A DNA stretch of 64,000 bases from Sipunculus nudus (taxonomy: Eukaryota; Annelida; Sipuncula; Golfingiida; Sipunculidae). The position numbers were made by a program, and so were the translations under genes. The notes under the pieces were generated by a model. The model had not been told where the DNA came from and ran no database searches. It worked only from the letters and a program-made list of their open reading frames with translations. The DNA is taken from positions 97,710,330-97,774,329 of the forward strand of contig CM049307.1 of the NCBI GenBank assembly GCA_026874595.1, written 5' to 3'. Each line of letters starts with the position of its first letter. The stretch's first letter is position 1. Shown piece after piece: positions 34,880-45,190 of the stretch.

Positions 34880-37781
34880 TTATTCCAATAAAGGATTTAC
34901 ACTGATTACCCAGAAAAACAAACTATTGGTGGATTATCTAGCTGTTCAAATAAAGATAGACACAGAATGTGTACTGATAAACCACAGAATGTGTACTGAT
35001 AAACGGCACAGGTTAGCGTCCGTCCGCGTTGAGGGAGGCGTGTTCCGCATACCATTGTCACTGCATGGTTCGCCGTTTATTGTGAGATCCATGCAGACGC
35101 TCAAACGCATATACACTGACAGACACATGGGATTTACACTCTGGAAATTATCACGCTTTTATGGATACGCGCGCACATTGGTTCTAAACTTCAACCTAGA
35201 GAATGATAAACGATCTTCTCCTGAAAGTATAATCTCGAACACTATTCATGACAAGTGATAATAGTAATAACTAGAAACGGACTCAGAGAGCGCAGACCTC
35301 CGCCAAGGCAGCTCGATCATATAGAATTATCAGAAAAGCAGCATTTTATAACTGCAATGTTTTTTATTTGAGAATGATGAGTTTCCTTTTATAATATTTA
35401 TTAAAGTAAAAATATAACCAGATTACTAGTATAATTAAATAGTAGCATCTGTTGGTCAATCAGCGTCAAAATATAATCTTTCTCATAACAATGGGAACAC
35501 GTGCTCAGCGTTTGTGATACATGTAACGGGTGTGACGTCATAACATTGTACAACCCGTACCGTGAGCCTGTACAGAAAAGCATGCCGATTTGCGTTTACC
35601 CTGAATTGGCCCAGATTTGTTACAATTGCGGATAGATACACGTTTCAATTCCGTTTTAATGATGCCTTTGATGGCTTAAATATTTTTTTATTTATATAAA
35701 TAACCTTCGCCAACAAGTGCATGTAAACTGTAAAATTCTGAAAGTAAACTCGGCCCCGGACGATCTCTTGCGGGAACATGTATACAACGGCGGACACAAT
35801 CCCAAACAGGGCCAATGACTATAAAACAACAAACAATTAACAACCTTGACCCTCCCTGCTGTACTTTCATTTACCGACATCTTTCAGGAAAACGCCACGT
35901 ACACGTGGAGTGACGTAATTGTCCTCTGTGGCTCCCAAAATATGGCCATATCTTCTCCTGCGTAAACAAATATGCTATGGACCACCATAAAACACTAGAA
36001 CTTATTCCGGGGTTATGTACGCATGGATCGCCCCAAAATTTGATCAATTGTTCCTCGTATTATTGCCCAACTATCCTGAAAATTTCATCAAACTCAGTTG
36101 AGGACTTTTTGTGTTATCGTGCTAACAGACAAACAGATTCACAGATAAACAGACAAACATACGCTGCCAAAAACATAACCTCCGCCGCTATGCTTAGCGG
36201 AGGTGAAAATAATAACATTGTGACTAGTACTAGCAACAAGATCTAGTATAGTAGTAGAGCGACCCAATGAGTTTTGCTGCACCCATAATTAATGCAGCAT
36301 GAAAGGATCAGTAGATTTCTATTCAGATTTAGCAATATTTTGCTTATGTTTTCAGTGAACTGTTAAACTTCAGGATAACTATTTTCTTTAAAATTTGTTG
36401 TAAGCTGAGAAATGTGGAAAATCAGGGAAACTATATATGTTTTACTATTTCTATCTTCCTGAATTAATTTACTTTGTTTTGCTCACACATCATTATTGTC
36501 AATCTTGTTCAATCGAACATATTTATTTATTTTTTATTTAATACGATATATTCTTCAGGTCTGTTTTACTTTTACCAGGTTATTGTTTTCTTCCATCTTT
36601 AGACTGCCAATATGACCTTACGCAGAAAATGCTTTAGCAAAATCATTCGTAATATTGATCAATCCATTTAAGACAAGGGATTGAGGCCTTCATGGAGTCA
36701 CTTCCTGTTGTTGACATCATGAGGGGATATGTTTACAGGTGATGGACGGAATCATGCTCCTCATGAGCCGGTTAAATCTATAGTCACGTCTGTAGAAGTT
36801 GAAGAGGACCCATAAATAAAACACTGAGCATTATACACGGGGCCCCATCCACCGCGATGTTCAAACAGCCAACCAACAAATATATGCTGCTTTATTGTTT
36901 TAGTTTCAAATATTTCATCTTCATTTATTCAAGGACTTTTGTGAAATCTTGTAACGTTAGTCAAGTTCATGCTTGCTTTATTAAGATATAACACAAACAC
37001 ATCTCATTACAACAGAAAGCGACAATTTGTCTCTGATCAGGCCGCTGTGAAATGAACAACATCCAGGCACGCGGAAATCTGGGGCTGCCGTGTCAGTTTC
37101 AAGTGATGATATTTTAAACTGACTTCTCTTTCAAGTTGCTGATGTCACTGTCTGTTACCCGGTGTTTACATTCAGTACGAGATGATCATGTACAAAAACA
37201 TATGAAATACACTACTCTGCCCAGTTTTTAACTCATATGATATTCATGTTATGCACTGTATATTTGTCGATTTTATATCATCTGATTGAACACCATTATT
37301 ATTACAATTACTATAACTGAAATATATTCATTAATATTTAATATTGATAATTATTATTAACAAACCATGATTAATATACTGATCTAACAAATTTGATTGT
37401 TGTTGATATGCTGGAGGATAGGTGTGTGTAGTACATACTGCTTGGTAACTCATTTATCCCCCCCCCCCCCCCACACACACACACGAACTTTATGATAAAT
37501 ATTACACCCACTTCATTCTCTTTGACCAATGGTGAGCGCCCCCTCACCCTTCGACTTAAATGCTTATATTAAATTTATATATTTTTTTCAGTTTCTTAGT
37601 ATAATGCTATGTTAGAGTAATTCTAAATACAAGCGATCTATTGATATCTTCAGGGTTTTGGAGTTCCGGTACCGACGAGGACGTAGAAGGGGAGTGGAGG
37701 TGGGAATCAACCGGAGCCCGAGTAGACGGCAGCCTGCCTGATACTTACGACGTGTGGCATAGCTCTGTGTGGAACTGTTAA
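25395..37781 (+). CDS. Secreted C-type lectin-domain gene, four exons, premature stop in last exon
   Basis: Joining 25395-25434, 28094-28342, 32958-33167 and 37654-37781 gives a 208-residue reading frame that ends at TAA 37779-37781. The predicted product is secreted: a hydrophobic leader (MIHLALLVVFCVS), a cysteine-rich PAN/apple-like segment (residues about 14-96), then a C-type lectin domain starting at about residue 100. Such proteins bind carbohydrates or other ligands outside the cell, often in invertebrate immunity. All three introns are phase 1 with GT-AG ends, and the frame is continuous across every junction. After the TAA the same frame continues for 29 further sense codons with the expected CTLD end (W-x2-D-x-C and LCEI) to TAG 37869-37871, so codon 209 is probably a recent nonsense mutation. 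A truncated or unfolded product, or a pseudogene, is likely; expression is not known. Confidence 0.75.
25871..25960 (+). promoter_or_regulatory. Possible TATA promoter inside lectin intron 1
   Basis: TATATAAATG (25871-25880) is followed about 28-32 bases later by a pyrimidine-rich initiator-like CTCTCTCCC. The first downstream ATG (25958) opens only ten codons. It could be an alternative promoter or a mobile-element promoter relic. Weak evidence. Confidence 0.25.
26776..26800. repeat. (AT)n microsatellite in intron 1
   Basis: Short run of AT dinucleotides. Confidence 0.9.
28094..28342 (+). CDS. Lectin exon 2: PAN/apple-like cysteine-rich region
   Basis: A 249-base exon with phase-1 ends on both sides, preceded by TTCACCAG and followed by GTGAGC. 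It encodes a basic, charged stretch (GRFYDRQKETRALSILKNRF) and then a five-cysteine segment. The segment LDCLNKCDYPACRAVNV with a later NGTCEVL resembles the C-x3-C-x4-C...C-x-L pattern of PAN/apple-type domains that precede CTLDs in some molluscan lectins. One N-glycosylation site (NGT) is visible. The domain call is by eye; the exon call is firm. Confidence 0.75.
28364..28445. repeat. (AAT/ATT)n microsatellite
   Basis: AATAATAATAATTATTATTAT then a longer ATT run, starting only about 22 bases after the exon 2 donor site. The AAT/ATT junction makes it able to fold on itself. Confidence 0.95.
28660..28735 (+). repeat. Possible tRNA-derived SINE relic
   Basis: CCTAGTCATTATGACATTAG is reminiscent of an A-box/D-arm and CCCAGTTCGAGCCGGGC of a B-box/T-arm, with spacing close to that of a tRNA gene. 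The acceptor ends do not pair convincingly and no tRNA cloverleaf can be completed, so a degraded tRNA-derived SINE head is the more likely reading. Low confidence. Confidence 0.3.
28913..28965. repeat. (AT)n microsatellite in intron 2
   Basis: About 50 bases of AT dinucleotides. Confidence 0.97.
31138..31210. repeat. (AT)n microsatellite adjoining the ribozyme-like sequence
   Basis: AT dinucleotide run with one AAATATTT interruption; it ends about 27 bases from the 3' strand of stem I of the hammerhead-like sequence. Confidence 0.97.
31237..31293 (-). ncRNA. Hammerhead ribozyme-like sequence (type I, tiny stem III)
   Basis: Reading the minus strand from 31293 to 31237: stem I 5' strand GUGUUC; core CUGACGA; stem II AUGAGGGC with loop CCGUAGGU and GCCCUUAC; core GAAA; stem III ACAG, loop AG, CUGU; cleavage-site C; stem I 3' strand GAACAC. 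Stem I is 6 perfect pairs and stem III 4 perfect pairs. Stem II has 7 pairs including one G-U, with a non-standard A-C at the core-proximal position 10.1-11.1, usually G-C. All core residues (CUGANGA, GAAA, UH) are present. Predicted cleavage lies between 31243 and 31242. Very short stem III is typical of hammerheads carried by Penelope-like elements and retrozymes of animals. The activity of this copy is unknown. Confidence 0.75.
32040..32930. mobile_element. Possible hAT-like non-autonomous element or remnant
   Basis: The right edge reads, on the minus strand, TAGAGGTGCGGACTGGAGGT followed by CCGGTCC, which looks like a hAT-type terminus. The left part (32038-32115) has GGACTGGTCCGGTCC and GGACCGGTCCGGACC with ACCGCTTGGAC shared in the right part (32877-32887). 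The left terminal TAGAG motif is not found and no 8-bp duplication could be identified, so ends are tentative. It contains (AT)n at 32289-32314. Confidence 0.35.
32958..33167 (+). CDS. Lectin exon 3: first half of the C-type lectin domain
   Basis: A 210-base exon with phase-1 ends, acceptor TTTTACAG and donor GTAAGT. The encoded CPADFG.TF...G.PSCYKFV motif opens a long-form CTLD, followed by the hallmark helix 2 pattern ending in ARAHC and then LGGDLVAIETEAEFNHL. These are the conserved Cys and GG-x-L-(V/A)-x-I positions of the fold. The family match is unambiguous by eye. Confidence 0.9.
33680..34190. mobile_element. Diverged ATACGG-type MITE fragment(s)
   Basis: Positions 34045-34142 resemble 24215-24316 of the 606-bp MITE: GAGCCGTAT..GGCG, GGATAGGGAA, TCGCC, then CCGTATCC.TGTCCGTGTCC and GTACAAGTGGAAACA. 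A second terminus-like stretch (CCGTGTTCCTATCCGTATCC) lies at about 33681-33710 in the same orientation, and another at 34181-34200 (ACACGTGGAAACAGCTTA). The copies are rearranged and no clean boundary can be drawn. Confidence 0.5.
34689..34762. repeat. (ATT)n microsatellite, imperfect
   Basis: TTATTATTATT runs with interruptions, in intron 3. Confidence 0.9.
34819..34877. repeat. (AT)n microsatellite in intron 3
   Basis: About 58 bases of AT dinucleotides. Confidence 0.97.
34990..35170 (+). mobile_element. Diverged relic of the ACGCATATACGC-type TIR element
   Basis: ACGCATATACACTGACAGAC followed by ACATGGGATTTACA (35106-35139) resembles the element end at 15048-15073 (ACGCATATACGCTGACGGAC, ATGTGGAAACA). 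The remainder is too diverged to align by eye. Confidence 0.35.
35281..36204 (+). mobile_element. GGCGGAGG-ended non-autonomous element, near full length
   Basis: The left end is ACTCAGAGAGCGCAGACCTC followed by CGCCAAGG. The right end is a hairpin: ACCTCCGC (36178-36185), an 11-base loop, and GCGGAGGT (36197-36204). Just inside the right end lies AATTTCATCAAACTCAGTTG, followed by a CAGACAAACAGA-type microsatellite. This is a layout I recognise from widespread invertebrate repeats whose ends read GCGCAGACCTCCGCC and TTGGCGGAGGT. It is about 0.92 kb and has no coding. Other pieces in the window lie at 4349, 7396, 39345, 48650, 54786 and 57777. Confidence 0.65.
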
Positions 37782-37871
37782 TTTTTATCCTGGTCTACAA
37801 CCTACAGCAAATGGCATCAAGATGCATGTACATTGAGCCTCTACCAACTTTGCGAAATATCACTCGGGTAG
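37654..37871 (+). CDS. Lectin exon 4: second half of the C-type lectin domain with in-frame TAA
   Basis: The acceptor CTTCAG ends at 37653 and the frame joins as TGG (Trp). Residues FWSSGTDEDVEGEWRWES are the conserved W.G..D...G.W.W segment of the CTLD. LPD occupies the place of the EPN/QPD sugar-specificity motif, and VWNC supplies the third conserved Cys. The next codon is TAA (37779-37781). Continuing the same frame gives SKWHQDAC and YQLCEI, the last two conserved cysteines, and TAG at 37869-37871. The stop therefore removes the final 29 residues and two disulfide partners. Confidence 0.85.
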
Positions 37872-38142
37872 CTGTTAGCCAATAATCAAACATTTCCAGG
37901 GATTATTCTTGTTATTTCTCGGGGCCTTGTTGTTTCTCCCTTCATATCTTTTGGTTTTTACATATATAAAAGTATCCCCTTGTGTTGTTTAACCGTACCA
38001 AAATAATAACTCCTTAAAACAAAAACAAGGTCCCAAGTTTTGAAAGCTAGAATAACCCCTGGTTACTAGATCCAGTACTTTAAAAGGCAAAACAAAATGT
38101 CCTTGTGTATATATATAATGAAACTGAAGCGAAATAAATAAA
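37872..38142 (+). other. Lectin 3' UTR with overlapping polyadenylation signals
   Basis: About 270 bases after the second stop, AATAAATAAA (38133-38142) gives two overlapping AATAAA signals. The sequence between is AT-rich and non-coding. The cleavage site is expected 10-30 bases downstream. Confidence 0.5.
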
Positions 38143-38781
38143 ACCAATATCAGCTTGTTTCATTGAAAAAGGGCGTAGTACTAATTTCCCATTTATATGG
38201 AAGTTAGCAGAAGCTAAAATAATGTTTTACATATACCAGGTTGCTATTATACTTTACAATATTGAATTGTACATGGTGTTAATCTCTGTTGCATGTACAT
38301 ATACTCTAGGAAATATATATACACGTTGTTTGTTGGTTTATCAAAATACCATGTTGTAAAAGATGTATATTGCTGGTACATATGCCATGTTTGTGGATAA
38401 CATATCCTTACCTTTGCAACATTGAATCATGCATTCTTTTAGGGGCAGACTTTAAAATAGGGGGGGGGGGTTATATAAGGCAGACGGGGAGAGGTGACAC
38501 CCTCTGATGGTGTAAAATGTTTAGGATGATTGTGTAAGCTGTAACAATGCAGCCTGGGACAGTTTTCCCTGCTATATCGGCATTAGGCCTGAGCGTGTAT
38601 TGTTCTATTTTACGGGAATCAAGATGAAAAAATAGGGTTTGTCCGCCTCTGGACTGTTAACATTTTTACTTATATTATTATTGTGAAATGTGCATGTATT
38701 GTGAATTGATATGTATCATAATATCAAGCATAGTTTAAGTGAAACTAATTGCTAATTTAAAGTATCCCAAGGTATATAAAC

Positions 38782-38832
<51 letters not shown>

Positions 38833-39344
38833 TTAGCAAAACATTCTAACTCTGAATTATTCCATTATATCTACACAAACATCTGTCTTAAACGACAGGC
38901 ATGCAGTTTTTTTTTGTTCATTATTAACTTGGTAATTTAGTAATACAGCTCACTCTGTGGGCCAGAGGTATGTGATGAGAGAGAACAAAACAAGGTGACT
39001 GTCACCACTTGTTAGTAACAACAAGCCTGTCTGAATAAAAAGTGGAAACAAAACTTTACTCATACATAAATATAATTATTTTTCTTTTTTGTTTAGCTAA
39101 ACATGTATGCATTACACTGCGCATGCTTATTTATGATATGCCCTATATCTTAACGTCTGTATGTTGTTTAAAAAATTCGATTGAGATGCACCAATAAAGT
39201 ATAAAATGTAAGACTATTTTGTTTGTCTTAATACAGATGTGAAAATCCCTTTGAAAGATGTATGGAAGATTACGAATGCGGAATTGAAAAAAAAAAAACC
39301 CAGAAAATAAAATAGCTTAATCTTGATGAGAAAGCACAGGTAGA
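38143..39344. other. No recognised gene
   Basis: AT-rich non-coding sequence downstream of the lectin gene, with a poly-G tract (38460-38469) and an AT run (38785-38826). Nothing else can be supported. Confidence 0.45.
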
Positions 39345-39420
39345 GCGCAAACCTCCGCCAACCATTGCACCGACTTTAAGATTCCCCCCCCCCATAATTA
39401 TTTACCCATTGCCCTCCATG
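39345..39420 (+). mobile_element. GGCGGAGG-type element, left end fragment
   Basis: GAGCGCAAACCTCCGCCAAC matches the left terminus of the element at 35281. The body to the right is not recognisable beyond a C-run at 39385-39393. Confidence 0.4.
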
Positions 39421-41411
39421 TCACATTAATTCATTTAAATTTTATTGAATATATTGTGTTATATTGACAACATACATAAAAATGAAACAGGAAAATGCCT
39501 ATATTGACCATCCTTCTACAAATGTTTAATTAATTAAGAACTTTGGCAGATTAAAAAGTATGTTATGACAAACTTGTAATTTTGCACCGAGCAGTCTCTG
39601 ATTGACTTATGGTGAGTGCCGAGCTGTATCGTTATGGAGGGGACTTATCGGAGACCCGCCGCCCGCCCAGCTCCTAAAAATCGACAAAGTAAAATCTGAC
39701 ACCTAAATACGACACAGTGACAGTGTTCAGTCATTTAAAAAGATATGTCTGTCTGAATGGTTACAATGATATAAAGTGTTTCTCTCCCGGCTGGTACCCA
39801 CTGGACCCTATTATGACGTCATTGTCATTCATCTCACATTGCACCCAACTTCCATGATGACGATGTCGCCATGACGACGTGACCATGACAAAGTCGTATC
39901 AACATATAAGCCCATGGCAGTTCACAAGTACATTGCTCCCCCCCCCCCCCCCTCCAAAAAAAATCTCAAAATATTCTTAATTGATTAAATGAAATTTACC
40001 TAGAGAATGGGTCATAAGCCAAGTGAGAAGTATTTAAATTTAGGGGCGAATTGACATAATCTAGAGGGTTTATAACGCGATTACGGAAAATGGGAGAGGC
40101 TTGGCTTGATTCTAGCTCGTTCCCAGAATTATGTTTTTTTTTCACTTTTGGTCATTGCCGATCCTTCCACAACAAATTCACCAGCAAATTTGAAATTCGG
40201 GGTGTTACAAAGTATGGGTTGCTGTATGACGCTCAGAATAGTAGTCACCATGTCTGGATCTTCAGCGAGATCCTGTGAGTTCCATGGTTTTGGTATTTGC
40301 CCTCTTCAGTCGTCAAGATGGCGTTTTCTCGCTCATATGACACATTCTTTTGATTTGCCTTGGGATATCACGTCGCACTTATCACTCAAGATTAAAACAT
40401 CGTATAGAAAAAGATAATCTCCACCATATTTGATAAGCATATCACAACTTACGACATTAAATATTATTACGTAACATTCCACATGACATATCGTCGCATT
40501 TCCCGTCACATGACCCCAGATTTCACATGTCATGACATTTCCTGATCAGCATCACATTTTACGACATAACACTTTTCCCACAGCATTTAAAAGTCTATGT
40601 ATTACTTAGAAGGATAATAATCAGACATTAATAAGGAATATTTCCATTTGATATAAATATGACATGGACCCAAGACCTAAGAAAGTTAAATTAATTTAAT
40701 GAAATAGTTAATGAATAATTAATTGATTAATCAATATAGATAATTCGGGTAATTTTGGCGTTTTCAACAATTTTGGTACATAAGATGATTTTTTTTTGGG
40801 GGGGGGGGGGGATAAGTGACTGCTGACTTTTTGTGCCATCTCCATATATCTAAGATTTCATTTCAAAGAAGTCATTCTGTGCAAATATTGCCATCAAATT
40901 TAATACCTATATGTGAATAATTCTCCTGTATGAAATAACTTACACAAAAAATAAATTATTTTCTTATTTGGGTGTTTTATATGAAAATGCTCATTGTCTG
41001 ATTAAAATGTGATTTTTAACATTAAGAGATTAAATAGCAAAATGTTGGTTACGGCGCTCCTTGCCCGGTCGACTGGACATTCGTGTGAAGATCTAATCTC
41101 GGCGCACTTTGCTCATCAGCCTGCTCTCTAAGAGAATACAGTCCGTCGGTGAAAGCAAGGCCGCTCATCACTGTCACCACACATACCTGTCATCATACAG
41201 TTTTATATGGTGTGGAATGCAGAATTGCATAACACGTGAAACGATCATTAAATAGAGATTAGTAAATTTTGAATAATGAAGCGTCTGTAAATTTCTGTCT
41301 GGCAAATAACAATCCATACAGCCTTTTCCTTGAAAGATAATTTCATATCTTATATCAAATATAGATGTTATGTATTTTTTGGTAATTCCTGGGAATCAAA
41401 AAGTAGTGGAC

Positions 41412-41434
41412 GGGGGGGGGGGGGGGGGGGGGGG
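41412..41434 (+). repeat. Poly-G tract
   Basis: About 23 consecutive G's, the longest in the window; a second run lies at 41474-41481. Confidence 0.95.
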
Positions 41435-41700
41435 AGGGAATATATCAACATCACCCCAACTGTTTACTCGGAGGGGGGGGGGCAACATATAAAGTGTCAA
41501 CTCACCTTTTAGTAACGTTTAGACCACGCTTAAACAATTTAGGATTTTTTAAATTCATTTTGTTAATGTTTGAGAAACGGCCCCTTTTTTCATCATTTTA
41601 ATACGGAGTATTTATAATAAAAAAGTACTGTTTTAACCTAAAAATGCTATTGACTTAAATAGCGCTTTGGTGTATTTTTGGCATGCTGAATTAGCACAAG

Positions 41701-41701
<1 letters not shown>

Positions 41702-41745
<44 letters not shown>
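41702..41745. repeat. (AT)n microsatellite
   Basis: About 44 bases of AT dinucleotides. Confidence 0.97.
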
Positions 41746-41747
<2 letters not shown>

Positions 41748-42017
41748 TACTGAAAATGTTTCAAGCTTCGTAAAGGAGTTGTCACCCCCCCCCCTTCCAA
41801 CCATTCGACGCCCATGTATGTTTTACAGTTTACAGTGTGTGATATTTTTACTCAGTGAGGATACACAGTTTAACTGCCTCTTGTGGATAATCTGTCACGT
41901 CAAATGTTCTGTTTGAAGGGCACTATATAAAACCTGCTCAACATTAGTATATTTCTTACTATCACCCAGATCAAACATTAAGTTCAAACAGCAATGTGTA
42001 AGGAATAATCAGTCAAA

Positions 42018-42055
<38 letters not shown>
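42018..42055 (+). repeat. (ATG)n trinucleotide microsatellite
   Basis: About twelve ATG/GAT units. Confidence 0.97.
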
Positions 42056-42058
<3 letters not shown>

Positions 42059-44289
42059 GCTCATAAGTACGACCCTTTCCTTCTTGCGGCACTTGAGAGA
42101 CATACATTCATTAAACACAAAATATTGTTACCAGTAACTAATCAAACTCAGTCAAGGCATGCCATGGCGTGCGGGGTCCAGTCATTACATGATAACAAAT
42201 AACTTTGATAAACTTTGAAATGCGGACGTATGTGACTCATGTCCGAGAGAGGAGATCGATTCCGCTGTCGGAATCACGATGTTCTGGAAAAGACAGACAT
42301 CAGCCTGGGATATCCCCTCCAGAAGCGCCACCTGTCTGGATATTGGTGGTTTAAGTTCAGCTTGTGATAGTCTCTCAAACAGACACCAGGTGCCGCTACA
42401 TCTTTAGATCGAGTGCGTCTCTTTTGGACACATTTTTGTAGAAGATAACTAGAAAATGAGGTCTCGTTTTGGATCCCCTCAGCTCGGCCACCCTATCAAA
42501 CTACAGCATGTAGCCTTCTCTTCGTAATTTCTCCAAATTATTTCTCTTTGCCTTTGTTTATTAAGCTTACAACATGTTTAAGGATTCAGCATTCTTATTC
42601 TGTCAGATGTAACCGTGTACTACAATGTATACAGACATCTCACACCTCACATCGATCAACATCATGTTCTTCAAAATAGATAAAAATACCATTAAAATAG
42701 TGTGTTTTTCTTGATTGTGGACAGCCGCCATATATGAAAAAAAGTTAAAATATAAAGACAAATAATATTTGCAAGTACAGTCGAAGCTGTATAATGAGGG
42801 CACACTGCGGACTGGGCCAAACTACCCACGTTATAGAGGTGAGGTATTAGCTGCCACATCCAGTGCTGCTACCTACTTGAAATATTTCTATAGTTGCTCC
42901 TGTTTTAAGAGTACTTCATTAAACTGATACTACTATGATCTCCCTGTTTTTAAACATGAAGGTTAATAATTAATAAGTTGTGATTGTTAATATATATATA
43001 TATGTATATATACATATATATAGATGGAAATGGTATAAACAATGAACCAGCATGGCTATTCATACATCTATCTATCTATCTATATATAAATACACGTACA
43101 CAAACATGTGTGTGTAATAAATCATATATTGATAGACATAACCTTAGTTACCCAATGTATCCTTAGATATACCATACTATTCTACAAACTTTCTTTAAGA
43201 TAAGCCACTCTAAGAATCTTTTAACAGGTTCAACTTTAGGGCTATGCCAAACCTTTATTTCTCAGTTTGGGGTTGACATTTTACAGGCGGACAGTAATAG
43301 TGAATATGCACAGGATGCATGCGATTGCGTGTTTGGTGTTGAAAATTAAGTGCAACATAAGTAAACATTGCACTCTGCCAGGGGGACCTAATCCTATTAC
43401 TTCATCACAGAGTACCAAGTAGATGCGTGAATAAGCAGGGTGTCAACTCATGGTACTGACTTCAGCAGTTTCTTTGCTTCAGTGACATAAGAAAGTCTAG
43501 TGACTGTCAGATAAGAAGTATGCTTATCAGTACAAAATATCGCTACTGAGTGGTGCATTCACTACTAGATATAAACCATCAAAGGAATGGCCAGTCCGGG
43601 TTGAGGTCTGACTGAAGCCTGTGCAGACACATTAAAGCGGTCTAATTTGTATGCCAATATCCCATGCCTAGCTTTGTTCCTGAGTCAAATAAACTTATTA
43701 TTATGATTATGTAATCAGAGAGTAATACACTTCTGACTTTGTTTATCTGTTGAATCATTAACAGTTGGAAATAAAAATATTTAATAATCAGCAGTTATTC
43801 TGATTGCTAATAATTAAAAATTCACAATGAATGAAGCTCCGAAAGTTTAAATAGGAAGATACTTCAACTGGGAAATTCAATGAAGTACCCACATTATCTC
43901 GGGAAGTGCCCACTTTACAGAATATAGAGGTGCCAACATTAGCTAAACTTAATAAAGAAAAGGTAGAAAAGGGACTGCCAAAAAGTGCCACATTATACAG
44001 GTGCTCATTGAGCCCATTCGACTGTATGTTGAATATTGGGCATGTGTTTCTCAAACGCATCCATATAATTTGCTGGTTACACAAATAAGAAACTACATGC
44101 GTTCATAAAAGTTGATAGTGGCCATTATTCTGGGAATAGTTACTGATTTAGGTTTTCCCTTAAGTATACTGTCCAATCTGAATGTCAGGCCTCAAGTGAC
44201 ATATTTGTTTACCTAATAGACTTGAGATGGACTCGGTTTGATTTCTCGGGTTTTGACCTCAAAGTCAAAGGACAAGTCAATTTCTAGGA

Positions 44290-45190
44290 CCCTCGAGTAC
44301 AAGTTCAAGTCCCTGAAACAGTGGACTGCTGTACAGACTCGATCCCCAAGTCCCTGAAACAGTGGAGTATAGTACAGACTCGAACCCAAGTCCCTGAAAC
44401 AGTGGACTGTGACACAGACTTGAACTCAAGTCACTGAAACAGTGGACTGTATTACAGACTCGTCCCCAAGTCCCTGAACCAGTGGACTGTAGTACAGACA
44501 CGAACCCAAGTCCCTGAAACAGTGGACTATAGTACATACTCCAATCCAAATCCCAGAAACAGTGGACTGTAGTACGGACTCAAAGCCAAGTCCCTGAAAC
44601 AGTTGACTGTAGTACAGACTCGAGCTCAAGTCACTGAAACAGTGCACTGTAGTACAGATTCGAACCAAAGTCATTGAAACAGTGGACTGTTATACAGACT
44701 CGAACCCAAGTCCCTGAAACAGTGGACTGTAGTACAGACTGCAACCCAAGTCCCAGAAACAGTGGACTGTAGTACGGACTCAAACCCAAGTCCCTGAAAC
44801 AGTGGACTGTAGTACAGATTCGAACCAAAGTAGTTGAAACAGTGGACTGTAATACAGACTCGATCCTCAAGTCCCTGAAACAGTGGGCTGTAGTACGGAC
44901 TTGAACCCAAGTCACTGAAACAGTGCACTGTGGTACAGACTCGAACCCAAGTCATTGAAACAGTGGACTGTAGTACGGACTCGATCCCCAAGTCCCTGAA
45001 ACAGTGGACTATAGTACAGACTCGAACCCAAGTTCCTGAAACAGTGGACTGTGGCACAGACTTGAACTCAAGTCACTGAAACAGTGGACTGTATTACAGA
45101 CTCGTCCCCAAGTCCCTGAAACAGTGGACTGTAGTACAGACACGAACCCAAGTCCCTGAAATAGTGGACAGTAGTACGGAGTCGAATCCA
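44290..45190 (-). repeat. 40-bp minisatellite, about 22 units
   Basis: The + strand unit is GTCCCTGAAACAGTGGACTG followed by TAGTACAGACTCGAACCCAA. Units vary by substitutions (GTCACTG, GTCATTG, AGACTTG) and by one base (CGATCCCCAAG versus CGAACCCAAG), giving 40-41 bases. Minus-strand ORFs in this array are products of the repeat. Sub-blocks recur: 44386-44520 closely resembles 45046-45180. Confidence 0.95.

Larger units (their letters stand above)
33168..37653 (+). other. Lectin intron 3
   Basis: Phase-1 intron of 4486 bases, GTAAGT...CTTCAG. It includes fragments of the ATACGG MITE family (about 33680-34190), simple repeats, and an almost complete GGCGGAGG-ended element (35281-36204). Confidence 0.7.
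39421..44285. other. Long region without recognised gene; microsatellites only
   Basis: I found no exon, RNA gene or mobile element that I can support. Simple repeats present: poly-C 39941-39952, poly-G 40799-40811 and 41412-41434, (AT)n 41702-41745, (ATG)n 42018-42055, and short TA runs near 42991-43023. ORFs of up to about 100 codons overlap on both strands without family signatures. Confidence 0.45.
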
